This document shows, one piece after another, positions 1-7,912 of a DNA stretch of 34,385 nucleotides. Where the stretch lies: the NCBI RefSeq assembly GCF_000262345.1, contig NZ_AJTQ01000054.1:1-34385 (forward strand), given 5' to 3'. Made by a program: the position numbers and the translations under genes. The notes below the pieces were generated by a model. It had not been told where the DNA came from. It was given only the letters and a program-made list of their open reading frames with translations, and searched no databases. How positions within the stretch are numbered: position 1 is the stretch's first letter; every line of letters begins with the position of its first letter. The stretch is from Streptomyces xiaopingdaonensis (GTDB lineage Bacteria; Actinomycetota; Actinomycetes; Streptomycetales; Streptomycetaceae).

Positions 1-818
1 GCCTCTTCGCGCTCGTCCCGCTCGCGCTCGTCGCCGCGCTCTCCCTGACGAGCTGGAACGGGCTGGGCGAACCGGAGTTCACCGGGCTCGACAACTTCCG
101 GCGCCTCGCCGGGGATCCCGTCATGCTCCAGAGCCTCTGGCTCAGCGTCCTGCTCACACTCCTCGGTGTGGCGGTGCAGACGCCGCTCAGCATGCTGCTC
201 GGGGTCTGGGCCGCGGGGCACCAGCGCAACCGGGCCGTGCTCTCCGCCGTCTACTTCCTCCCGCTGCTGCTCTCCGCCGCGGCCGTCTCGGTGCTCTGGC
301 GCGCCGTCCTCGATCCCAACTTCGGTGTCCCGGCGCAGGCGAGCTGGCTCTTCGGCGACGGCAACCTGTTCGGCGAGCAGGGGACCGCGCTCGGCGTGCT
401 CGTCTTCGTCAGCGCCTGGCAGTTCACACCGCTGCACACGCTCATCTACCAGGGCGCGGCGCGCGCGATCCCCCAAGTCCTGTACCAGGCGGCGCAGATC
501 GACGGTGCGGGAAGGGCGCGGCAGTTCCTCCACGTCACGCTGCCGCAGCTACGCAACACCGTCGTCACCTCGACGATCCTGATGGTCGTGGGCGGCCTGA
601 CGACCTTCGACACCGTCCTCATCCTCACCCAGGGCGGCCCCGGCACCGACACCACGATCAGCGCCTTCTACATGTACCAGAAGGCGTTCAAGAGCTTCGA
701 CTACGGAACGGCCTCGGCCGTCGGCGTGCTGCTGGCGCTCGTCGCCACCGTCGTCTCGCTGATCATGGTGCGCCTCACCGGATACGACCGGATGCGCAGC
801 ACGATGGAGGGGATGTGA
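1..818 (+). CDS. Sugar ABC transporter permease, MalF-type (5' partial)
   Basis: This is an inner-membrane permease subunit of a CUT1-type (oligosaccharide) ABC importer. The window starts inside the gene: the frame is open from base 3, and the residues before the first in-frame ATG (123) already read like a permease (hydrophobic helix, then LTSWNGLGEP and GLDNF), so ATG 123 is not the true start. Several membrane helices follow. The cytoplasmic EAA loop that contacts the ATPase is seen at about 485-555 (QAAQIDGAGRARQF, then LPQL). A short conserved stretch GGLTTFDTVLILTQGGPG follows, typical of the MalF/UgpA branch. The stop overlaps the GTG start of the next permease (GTGA, 815-818). The substrate-binding protein would be expected just upstream, outside the window. 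The family is clear; the sugar is not known, but the downstream GH3 enzyme suggests a beta-linked oligosaccharide. Confidence 0.93.
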   Translation, partial: LFALVPLALVAALSLTSWNGLGEPEFTGLDNFRRLAGDPVMLQSLWLSVLLTLLGVAVQTPLSMLLGVWAAGHQRNRAVLSAVYFLPLLLSAAAVSVLWRAVLDPNFGVPAQASWLFGDGNLFGEQGTALGVLVFVSAWQFTPLHTLIYQGAARAIPQVLYQAAQIDGAGRARQFLHVTLPQLRNTVVTSTILMVVGGLTTFDTVLILTQGGPGTDTTISAFYMYQKAFKSFDYGTASAVGVLLALVATVVSLIMVRLTGYDRMRSTMEGM

Positions 819-1645
819 GCAACCACCGCCCCAACTACCTCGCCGGATTCGGCTCGTTGGTCTGGCTGTTCCTCGTCGGACTGCCGCTGTACGCCATGCT
901 CGTCGCGACGCTCCAGTCGCGCACCGGGTACGCGGAGAACGGCCCGCTGTCGCTGCCGGACAGCCCCACGTTCGACAACTATCTCCGCATCCTCCAGGAC
1001 CCCGGCAGCGGCTTCGGACGCTACTTCCTCAACACGGCGCTCGTCACCGTGTGCGTCGTGGGCCTCGTGCTGCTTCTCGTGCCGCCGCTCTGCTACGCCA
1101 TCGTCCGCAGCCGCAGCCGTACGACGCACACGATCTTCCGGCTCTTCCTCCTCGGCCTCGCCATCCCCTCGCAGGCCGTGATCGTGCCCATGTTCTACGT
1201 CATCAGCAAGGCAGGGCTCTACGACAACCTCGTCGGAGTCGTCCTGCCGACCGCCGCCTTCGCGATGCCGGTGTGCGCGCTGATCCTCACCGGCGTCATG
1301 CGCGACATCACCCCGGACCTGTACGAGGCGATGACGGTGGACGGCGCCTCGCCGTCGCGGGTCTTCTTCCGCCTGGTGCTGCCGCTCTCCCGCAGCGGCC
1401 TGTCGACGATCGTGGTCTATTCGGCCCTCCAGGCGTGGAACGGGTTCCTCTTCCCGTTGGTCCTCACGCAGTCCGAGGAGACCAAGGTGATCACTCTCGG
1501 GCTCTACGACTTCCAGACGGAGCACGGGGTCGACATCCCCGGACTCCTCACCGCTGTCGTCCTCTCGCTGCTTCCCATCCTGCTCGTCTATCTGTGCGCC
1601 CGCCGCGCCCTGGTCCAGGGCCTCATGGGCGTCGGAGGAAAGTGA
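815..1645 (+). CDS. Sugar ABC transporter permease, MalG-type
   Basis: This is the second permease subunit of the same CUT1 importer, 276 residues, the normal length for MalG-like proteins. It has an N-terminal membrane helix, a periplasmic-side segment (LSLPDSPTFDNYLRIL), and then the core helices. The EAA loop lies at about 1321-1390 (YEAMTVDGASPSRVFF, then LVLPLSRSG). The start is GTG at 815, overlapping the previous stop by 4 bases, with a G/A-rich ribosome binding stretch (ggagggg) inside the end of the upstream gene. No ATPase is encoded here; in Streptomyces such importers often share the MsiK ATPase encoded elsewhere, which is family knowledge and not visible in this window. The stop overlaps the start chosen for the GH3 gene, so the three genes probably form one coupled transcript. 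Confidence 0.95.
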   Translation: MSNHRPNYLAGFGSLVWLFLVGLPLYAMLVATLQSRTGYAENGPLSLPDSPTFDNYLRILQDPGSGFGRYFLNTALVTVCVVGLVLLLVPPLCYAIVRSRSRTTHTIFRLFLLGLAIPSQAVIVPMFYVISKAGLYDNLVGVVLPTAAFAMPVCALILTGVMRDITPDLYEAMTVDGASPSRVFFRLVLPLSRSGLSTIVVYSALQAWNGFLFPLVLTQSEETKVITLGLYDFQTEHGVDIPGLLTAVVLSLLPILLVYLCARRALVQGLMGVGGK

Positions 1646-4041
1646 CCGGCCACGTGACAGAGACCGCAGAGCCCCTCAACCCCTCGCTCCGCCCGTGGCA
1701 GGACCCGGCACGCGCACCGGAAGAGCGGGCGGACGCCCTGCTCGCCGAGATGACGCAGGCGGAGAAGACCGCCCAACTCGTCGGCGTGTGGGTCGGTGCC
1801 TCCGACGAGACTGCCGAAGTCGCCCCGCACCAGCACGACATGGACGAGCCGATACGCCTCGGCGACCTGCTCCCGCACGGCCTCGGCCAGTTGACCCGGC
1901 CCTTCGGCACGGCCCCCGTCGACCCCGCGCGGGGGGCGCTCGCGCTGCTCCACGCCCAGCGCGGGATCGTCCGTGCCAACCGCTTCGGCGTTCCGGCCCT
2001 CGCCCACGAGGAGTGCCTCGCCGGCTTCGCCACCTGGGGCGCCACCGCCTACCCCGTCCCGCTGTCCTGGGGCGCCACCTTCGATCCCGCGCTCATCGAG
2101 GAGATGGCCGGCGCGATCGGTCGCGACATGCGCGCCGTAGGCGTCCGCCAGGGCCTCGCCCCGGTCCTCGACGTGGTGCGCGACGCCCGCTGGGGCCGGG
2201 TGGAGGAGACCATCGGGGAGGACCCGTACCTCGTCGGCACGGTGGGGGCCGCCTACGTGCGCGGGCTGGAGTCCGCGGGCGTCCTCGCGACACTCAAGCA
2301 CTTCGCCGGCTACTCCGCTTCCCGCGGCGGACGCAACCTCGCGCCCGTCGGCATGGGGCGGCGCGAGCGCGCCGACGTGGTGCTGCCGCCGTTCGAGATG
2401 GTCGTACGCGAAACCGACCCGGGCTCGGTGATGCACGCCTACACCGACACCGACGGCATCCCCTCGGCGGCCGACGCCACCCTCCTCACCGAACTCCTCC
2501 GCGACACCTGGGGGTTCCGAGGGACCGTCGTCGCCGACTACTTCGGGATCGCCTTCCTCCACACGCTGCACGCCGTGGCGGCCACCCTCGACGAGGCGGC
2601 GGCAGCGGCGCTCGCCGCCGGAGTCGACGTGGAGCTCCCGACCGTGAAGGCTTTCGGCGAGCCGCTGCGCCGCGCCGTCGCCGACGGCCTGGTCCCCGAG
2701 TCCCTCGTGGACCGTGCCGTGCGCAGGGTGCTGGCGCAGAAGGCCCGACTGGGGCTGCTCGACCGCGACTGGGACCCGCTGCCGCCCGCGCTCTCCGGAA
2801 CGGACCCCGACACCGAGGACCCGCGCGGAAGCGTGGACCTAGATCCGGCCGCCAACCGCGCCCTCGCGCGTCGCGTCGCCGAGCGGGCCGTCGTACTCCT
2901 CCGCAACGACGGGACCCTTCCGCTCGACGACGGCGCGGTTCCCGGCCGGATCGCGCTCATCGGACCGCAGGCCGACAGCCCGACAGCCGTACTCGGCTGC
3001 TACTCCTTTCCCGTCCACGTCGGAGCGCAGCGCCCGCACACCCCGCCCGGCATCGCCCTGCCCACGCTGCGGGAGGCGCTGGCGGCGGAGTTCCCCGCGA
3101 GCGAGATCGTCACCGTGCAGGGCACCGGTACCGACGGCGAGGACACCGCGGGCTTCGCCGAGGCCGTGGCAGCAGCCCGCGACGCCGACCTGGTGATCGC
3201 GGCGCTCGGCGACCGCTCGGGGCTCTTCGGCAGGGGAACGAGCGGCGAGGGCTGCGACGCCGGGGACCTCGCGTTGCCCGGCGCCCAACAGCAGCTCCTC
3301 GACGCCCTCCTGGACGTCGGAACACCGGTCGTCGTGGCGCTCCTCGCCGGCCGCCCGTACGCACTCGGCGGGGCGGCGACCCGGGCTGCCGCACTCGTGC
3401 AGACCTTCTTCCCCGGTGAGGAGGGCGCTCCCGCGCTCGCCGCCGTCCTCAGCGGGCGCGTCGCTCCCTCGGGGCGCCTGCCCGTCTGCGTGCCGGCGCT
3501 GCCCGGAGCGCAGCCGTCGACCTACCTTGCGCCCCGGCTCGGCCACGCGAGCGAGGTCTCCAGCATCGATCCGACGCCGGCGTTCGGCTTCGGGCACGGG
3601 CTGACGTACACCACGTTCGCCTGGTCCGACCTCGACGTGGGCACGGAAGAAGCCGCGACCGACGGTGCGTTCACGCTCGCCTGCACTGTCCGGAACGTCG
3701 GCGAGCGGGCCGGCACCGAGGTCGTCCAGCTCTATCTCCACGACCCGGTCGCCTCGGTCGTGCAGCCCGTGCAGCGCCTGGTCGGCTATGTCCGCCTCGA
3801 CCTCGCCCCCGCGGAGTCGGCCCGCGTCCACCTGACCGTTCCGGCCGATCTCGCTTCCTTCACGGGCCGGGACGGGTACCGGATCGTCGAACCCGGCGCG
3901 CTGGAACTGCGGTTGAGCGCGTCGAGTGCGGACCCGCGCCTGACGGCGCACGTGCGCCTCACCGGAGCCGTCCGGCAGGTGGACCACCGTCGCCGCCTGC
4001 ACCCGGAGATACGGGTCGAGTGCGGGCCCCGCCGCCCGTGA
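1642..4041 (+). CDS. Glycoside hydrolase family 3 enzyme (beta-glucosidase/beta-xylosidase type)
   Basis: This is a retaining exo-glycosidase of about 799 residues. The N-terminal (beta/alpha)8 domain contains APVLDVVRDARWGRVEE (about residues 173-189), KHFAGY (219-224) and the nucleophile motif TVVADYFG, with Asp299 as the expected catalytic nucleophile. A second alpha/beta sandwich domain follows (VVLLRNDGTLPL, then IALIGPQAD). The C-terminal region (GERAGTEVVQLYL and QRLVGYVRLDLAP) is the fibronectin type III-like domain of longer GH3 enzymes. There is no signal peptide, so it should act in the cytoplasm on sugars delivered by the coupled ABC importer. The GTG start at 1642 overlaps the permease stop and has GGAGG 3 bases upstream; GTG 1654 (spacing 15) is a possible alternative. 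Beta-glucosidase and beta-xylosidase cannot be separated by eye. Confidence 0.93.
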   Translation: MTGHVTETAEPLNPSLRPWQDPARAPEERADALLAEMTQAEKTAQLVGVWVGASDETAEVAPHQHDMDEPIRLGDLLPHGLGQLTRPFGTAPVDPARGALALLHAQRGIVRANRFGVPALAHEECLAGFATWGATAYPVPLSWGATFDPALIEEMAGAIGRDMRAVGVRQGLAPVLDVVRDARWGRVEETIGEDPYLVGTVGAAYVRGLESAGVLATLKHFAGYSASRGGRNLAPVGMGRRERADVVLPPFEMVVRETDPGSVMHAYTDTDGIPSAADATLLTELLRDTWGFRGTVVADYFGIAFLHTLHAVAATLDEAAAAALAAGVDVELPTVKAFGEPLRRAVADGLVPESLVDRAVRRVLAQKARLGLLDRDWDPLPPALSGTDPDTEDPRGSVDLDPAANRALARRVAERAVVLLRNDGTLPLDDGAVPGRIALIGPQADSPTAVLGCYSFPVHVGAQRPHTPPGIALPTLREALAAEFPASEIVTVQGTGTDGEDTAGFAEAVAAARDADLVIAALGDRSGLFGRGTSGEGCDAGDLALPGAQQQLLDALLDVGTPVVVALLAGRPYALGGAATRAAALVQTFFPGEEGAPALAAVLSGRVAPSGRLPVCVPALPGAQPSTYLAPRLGHASEVSSIDPTPAFGFGHGLTYTTFAWSDLDVGTEEAATDGAFTLACTVRNVGERAGTEVVQLYLHDPVASVVQPVQRLVGYVRLDLAPAESARVHLTVPADLASFTGRDGYRIVEPGALELRLSASSADPRLTAHVRLTGAVRQVDHRRRLHPEIRVECGPRRP

Positions 4042-4051
4042 CGGGCCGGTG

Positions 4052-4088
4052 ACGGTCGCACCGCGACGCCGCGTCGCGGTGCGACCGT
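4052..4088. terminator. Perfect 17-bp hairpin between convergent genes
   Basis: Arms ACGGTCGCACCGCGACG (4052-4068) and its exact reverse complement (4072-4088) flank a 3-base loop. The hairpin lies between the stop of the GH3 gene (4041) and the stop of the convergent DeoR gene (4099). It is symmetric enough to end transcription from both sides. There is no clear U tract, which is usual for streptomycete terminators. Confidence 0.85.
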
Positions 4089-4098
4089 GCCGGACCCC

Positions 4099-4905
4099 TC
4101 ACACCTCGGCCTGTTCAGCTCCCACGAGCCTCACGTCGGTCCCGGCGGACCGGATGCCGTGGGCCGCCGCCTCGGTGAGGGAGGCGTCGGTGACGACGGT
4201 GTCGAAGGCGTCGAGCCCGGCCACCTTGTACATGCCGAAGGTGCCGTACTTCGACGACCCCGCCACCAGCACCGACTGCTGGGCCGCAGCCATCGCGGCC
4301 TGCTTGACCTCGACCTTCGGCGCGGAGGGCGTGGTCACCCCGCGGACGAGGTCCCACGAACTGGTGCTGACGAAGGCGATGTCGAAGGCGAGTTGGCGGA
4401 TGGTCGCGGCGGCGAGGCGGCCCACGCTGGAGTGGTTGTCGGGCTCCACCCGGCCGCCGACGTGTATCACCGTCAGGTGGCTCGCGGGGAAGAGCTGCTC
4501 GACGGCGCCGAAGTCATTGGTGACGACGGTGAGTTCGGCGTGCTCGGCGAGGTGCGGGACCATCGCGAGCAGGGTGGTGCCGGCGTCCAGGTAGACGGTC
4601 ATGCCGTCGTGCACCAGCTCGGCGGCCGCGTACGCCATGGCGTGCTTCTGCGGCTGCTCGACGACGGACTTGTCCTGGAAGCTCGGCTCCGAGTGGAGCC
4701 GGCTGGCGATCCGGACGCCCCCGGGCACCGTGAAGACGAGCCCGCGGCTCTCCAGTTCGGCGATGTCGCGGCGGACCGTCATGTGCGAGACGCCGAAGAT
4801 CTGGGTGATCTGCTGGACGCTCAGCACGCCGTCGCGGCGCAGGTGTTTCAAGAGGAGTTCGCGTCGCTGATCGGGGATCAGCGGCGGCTCTCCGGAGGAA
4901 CCCAT
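4099..4905 (-). CDS. DeoR family transcriptional regulator of the acid-sugar module
   Basis: This sugar-phosphate-sensing regulator has 268 residues. The N-terminal winged helix-turn-helix covers about residues 8-60 (RRELLLKHLRRDGVLSV, FGVSHMTVRRDIAELESRGL). The C-terminal DeoRC sensor domain shows the usual YLDAGTTLLAM, VVTNDF and VIHVGGRVEPDN motifs. A longer reading frame begins at 4980, but I chose ATG 4905 because the sequence before it is low-complexity Arg/Pro-rich and the domain begins right after this Met; a GGAG lies 10 bases upstream. It is the last gene of the leftward unit with the SAF oxidoreductase and GntP permease, 82 bases after the permease stop. Its expected targets are the repeats at 7770-7820. 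It corresponds in position and family to YgbI of the E. coli ygbI-N cluster (family knowledge). Confidence 0.93.
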   Translation of the reverse strand: MGSSGEPPLIPDQRRELLLKHLRRDGVLSVQQITQIFGVSHMTVRRDIAELESRGLVFTVPGGVRIASRLHSEPSFQDKSVVEQPQKHAMAYAAAELVHDGMTVYLDAGTTLLAMVPHLAEHAELTVVTNDFGAVEQLFPASHLTVIHVGGRVEPDNHSSVGRLAAATIRQLAFDIAFVSTSSWDLVRGVTTPSAPKVEVKQAAMAAAQQSVLVAGSSKYGTFGMYKVAGLDAFDTVVTDASLTEAAAHGIRSAGTDVRLVGAEQAEV

Positions 4906-4987
4906 GCCGTGTCGTCTCCGTCCTGGTGGTCGTGGGCGGTGGCCCGGGGTGTGCGCTCTCATCTTGCCGGAGGCCGGCACCCGCCCG

Positions 4988-6343
4988 TCAGCCGACCACC
5001 GTGCTCAGCAGCAGGATGCCGCCGAGGCTCAGCACCGACTGGAGCGAGAGCATCAGCGTCCAGGTGCGGAACGTCTGGGCGATGCTGAGCTGGAAGTACT
5101 CCTTGAAGAGCCAGAATCCGGAGTCGTTCACGTGCGAGAGCATCACGGCACCCGACGCGGTGGCGAGCACGAGGAGTTCGGGCGAGAGTCCGGGGTACGT
5201 CCCGACGAGCGGGGCGACGATGCCGGTCGCCGCGGCGGTCGCCACGGTCGCCGAGCCGAGGCAGATCCGCAGCAGCGCGGCCGCGCCCCAGGCGAGCAGG
5301 AGCGGCGGTATCGACCAGTCGACGGCGTACTGCGCGATGACGTCGTCGACGCCGGTCGCCGAGAGCACCTCCTTGAGCGCACCGCCCGCACCGAGGATGA
5401 GGACGATGGTGCCGACAGGACCGAGCCCCTTCGCGGCCATCTTCTGCAACTGGTCGAGCCCGAAGCCGGACCGGATGCCGAGCGCGAAGAACGCGAAGAC
5501 GACGGCGGCGATGAGGGAGAGGACGGGGGTGTCGCACGCCTCGAAGAGCGTGTACGCCCAGGACCCCTCCGACGTGACGGCCGTGCCCAGCGTGCCGGTG
5601 AGCATCAGTGCGGCCGGCAGCAGCACGGTGATCAGCGCCATGGCCAGGGAGACCGGGCGCTTGCCCTCGCGCGGCGCGGGCCCGGGGTCGGGCACGGGGC
5701 CCTTCGTCAGGTCGGGCGCCGGTCCGAACCAGCGGCTCGCCACCTTGGTCAGCAGCGGCCCGCTCACCACCGCCAGCGGGATCGCGATGATCAGCCCGTA
5801 GAGCAGGGTGAGCCCGGTGCTGGCGTGGTAGGCGCCCACGGCCAGGGTCGGCGAGGGGTGCGGCGGCAGCAGCCCGTGCGAGACGTACAGCCCCGCGGCC
5901 ATCGGCAGCCCGACGAACAGCAGGTGTGAGCCGGTGCGTTGGGCGACGGCGTACACCAGCGGGACGAGCATGACGAAGCTGACGTCGAAGAGGTGCGGCA
6001 TGCCGATCAGCAGCGCGGCGGCGGCGATCGCCGTCGGCACCCACTTGACCGGCCGGGTGCCGATGAAGGCGGTCGCGATCCGGTCGGCTCCGCCGGACCC
6101 GAGCAGGATGCCGCCGAGCAGCGTGCCGAGCCCGATGACGGGGCCCGTGCTGCTCAGCGCGTCCCCGAAGCCCGTCTCGAAGTGCTCGACCGTGTCGGCG
6201 GGGGAGATGCCGTTGGCGAAGCCGAGGGCCAGCGCACTGACGGCGAGCGCGAGGAACGGGTGGAGCTTCGCCTTGGTGATCAGCAGGACGAGTAGGACGA
6301 TCGCCGCTGCGGCGAGGAGCAGGTGCTGGACGTCGGCGCTCAT
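4988..6343 (-). CDS. GntP-family gluconate/acid-sugar permease
   Basis: This proton-coupled carboxylate permease has 451 residues, a normal GntP length, with about 12-14 hydrophobic segments along its whole length. Family landmarks are the N-terminal LLVLLITKAKLHPFLAL, the GLGTLLGGILLGSGGADRIA loop, GMPHLFDVSFVMLVPLVY, the GLLPPHPSPT motif, and the C-terminal SHVNDSGFWLFKEYF motif. ATG 6343 overlaps the stop of the SAF oxidoreductase gene by 4 bases (ATGA), so the two are coupled. In the E. coli ygb cluster a GntP-family protein (YgbN) accompanies OtnK and OtnC, so a C4 sugar acid such as threonate or erythronate is a likely substrate here; gluconate remains possible. The substrate is inferred from context only. 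Confidence 0.93.
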   Translation of the reverse strand: MSADVQHLLLAAAAIVLLVLLITKAKLHPFLALAVSALALGFANGISPADTVEHFETGFGDALSSTGPVIGLGTLLGGILLGSGGADRIATAFIGTRPVKWVPTAIAAAALLIGMPHLFDVSFVMLVPLVYAVAQRTGSHLLFVGLPMAAGLYVSHGLLPPHPSPTLAVGAYHASTGLTLLYGLIIAIPLAVVSGPLLTKVASRWFGPAPDLTKGPVPDPGPAPREGKRPVSLAMALITVLLPAALMLTGTLGTAVTSEGSWAYTLFEACDTPVLSLIAAVVFAFFALGIRSGFGLDQLQKMAAKGLGPVGTIVLILGAGGALKEVLSATGVDDVIAQYAVDWSIPPLLLAWGAAALLRICLGSATVATAAATGIVAPLVGTYPGLSPELLVLATASGAVMLSHVNDSGFWLFKEYFQLSIAQTFRTWTLMLSLQSVLSLGGILLLSTVVG

Positions 6344-7722
6344 GCGGGCTCTCCGGAGGTGCGTGCCTCCCAGGCGGAGAGCAGGCCGGCGTCCGGTCCT
6401 TCGAGGTCGTCGAGGGTGAGGAGCTCACCTGCGGGGACGTCGCGCCGCACCGTCGCGCCGGCGGCGAGGTAGAGCGGAGCCACGCGGTCCGGGGCGTCCT
6501 CGGCGCGCAGCAGTACCGCGCGCACGCCTTCGACGTCGTGGTGGTGGCCGCCCATCGTCAGCGGGGCGCCCGCCGGCAGGTCGCGGGAGGCGCGTCCCGC
6601 GAGGACGGCGGTGCTGCGCGGGGTCGTGCCGCCGGAGGTGCGGTGGTGCAGCACCGCGGAGAAGAGGGTCATCGGGGTCTCCACGCCCATCAGGTGGTAC
6701 GGCAGGTAGAGCGCCGCGTAGCGGCCGTCGCGGCTGAGGACGTGGCCCTTCTGCGCGAGTGTCCGCCAGGTCTCCGCGTCTCCGGTGCGCACGACGACGA
6801 AGACGCCGCCCGCGAAGGAGGCTTCGCCGGGGAGCCGCAGCGCGGTGAAGACGTCGACGGCACCGGGCGCGGAGAGGACGCCGCCGTCCTCGCGGAGCGC
6901 GTAGGCGTCGGCGAGTTCGGCGATGCGCAGGACGGGGTAGTGCAACCGCTCGGTGTCGGGAGCGAAACCGGTGTTGTCGGCGACGACGGCCATCTCGCAG
7001 TAGTCCGCCGTCGCGCCCGTCGGCAGCGCCGCGACGGTGCGGGCGCGGGCTTCGAGCGTCGCGCGCACGTCGTCGCCGAGGTCGAGAAGCGCGGCGAGGC
7101 CCGGCGCGGGCACTGTGGTGTCCAGCTGGGTCACCGTCTCCGTGGCCGGGTCGAGGACCAGGTCGTACTCGGTGGACTTGCCGACGGCGACGATCTCGAG
7201 GCCGAGGGCCTCCGCCCAGGTGACCAGGCCGATCAGGTTGGCGGGCTGGTCGCCGCCCGCCGGTGTGTAGACGACGCCCCGCGCGCGGGCGAGCTCCGCG
7301 AGGTGCAGGCCGGCGACGGAGTCGACCTCCTTGCTCACCATCGCCACGTGCCGGTCGGCCGTGAGTGCGTCCCGCGCCATGGAGCAGCCGCCGGCCGGGT
7401 CGCCGGTGGCCTCGACGAGGACGTCCCACTCGCCGGCGACGAGCAGCGTCCCGTCGGCGACGAGGGCGATGCGCCCGGCGTCGTTGGCCCCCGCGACCTC
7501 GGCGGCGGTCGCGCACGACTGCAACTCCTCGTCGGCGTAGCCGAGTTCGAGGCAGAGCGCACGCAACCGCGCCGGGTCGACGTCGCACAGGACGGCGGGC
7601 GAGAGGCGGGGGATGAGACGGGTCTGCGCGAGCAGGGTGCGGGCGAATCCGCCGCCTGCGCCGGAGAGGGCGTAGCGGACGGGACGGTCACCCGCGTCGG
7701 AGAAAAGACGGTGCACGTTCAT
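6340..7722 (-). CDS. NAD(P)-dependent oxidoreductase, homoserine-dehydrogenase-like, with C-terminal SAF domain
   Basis: A 460-residue predicted cytoplasmic enzyme. The N-terminal Rossmann domain carries the glycine-rich YALSGAGGGFARTLL (about residues 17-31), followed by VLVEATGDP and HVAMVSKEVDSVAG, where the Lys resembles the conserved catalytic-region Lys of homoserine-dehydrogenase-like enzymes. The C-terminal part (about 340-460: AVLAGRASRDLPAGAPL, then LYLAAGATVRRDVPAGELLTLDDL) looks like a SAF (beta-clip) domain. ATG 7722 is preferred over the upstream in-frame start at 7761, because GAGGAG sits 4-5 bases before it. It is first in the leftward unit, 4-base overlapped with the GntP permease and divergent from otnK. 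I infer that it oxidises the acid sugar entering the OtnK/OtnC steps. The exact substrate is unknown. Confidence 0.85.
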   Translation of the reverse strand: MNVHRLFSDAGDRPVRYALSGAGGGFARTLLAQTRLIPRLSPAVLCDVDPARLRALCLELGYADEELQSCATAAEVAGANDAGRIALVADGTLLVAGEWDVLVEATGDPAGGCSMARDALTADRHVAMVSKEVDSVAGLHLAELARARGVVYTPAGGDQPANLIGLVTWAEALGLEIVAVGKSTEYDLVLDPATETVTQLDTTVPAPGLAALLDLGDDVRATLEARARTVAALPTGATADYCEMAVVADNTGFAPDTERLHYPVLRIAELADAYALREDGGVLSAPGAVDVFTALRLPGEASFAGGVFVVVRTGDAETWRTLAQKGHVLSRDGRYAALYLPYHLMGVETPMTLFSAVLHHRTSGGTTPRSTAVLAGRASRDLPAGAPLTMGGHHHDVEGVRAVLLRAEDAPDRVAPLYLAAGATVRRDVPAGELLTLDDLEGPDAGLLSAWEARTSGEPA

Positions 7723-7769
7723 GGGGCTCCTCGACGGTGATCGGGGAGAGCAGGTCCTCATCCCCGATG

Positions 7770-7820
7770 AACAAAAGCTACGCAGCGATTAACAACAGCG
7801 TCAACCCTGGTAACATTTTT
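7770..7820. promoter_or_regulatory. Divergent promoters overlapping 21-bp-phased AACA repeats (candidate DeoR operator)
   Basis: Between the divergent starts at 7722 and 7913, AACAAAAGC (7770-7778), AACAACAGC (7791-7799) and AACATTTTT (7812-7820) begin exactly 21 bp apart, two helical turns. The region is strikingly AT-rich for this genome. A leftward promoter can be drawn as TTGACG (complement of 7799-7804), 18 bases, TAGCTT (complement of 7775-7780). A rightward one can be drawn as TTAACA (7789-7794), 16 bases, TAACAT (7811-7816). Both overlap the repeats, so one repressor could block both units. The promoter boxes are read by eye. Confidence 0.6.
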
Positions 7821-7912
7821 TCACGTACGAAGAACCACGAAGCACAACGGTGCGAACGAACCCGGCCGCTGGCACCCCACGGTCGGAGCCGCGCCGACCC
7901 AAGGGAGGGCCG

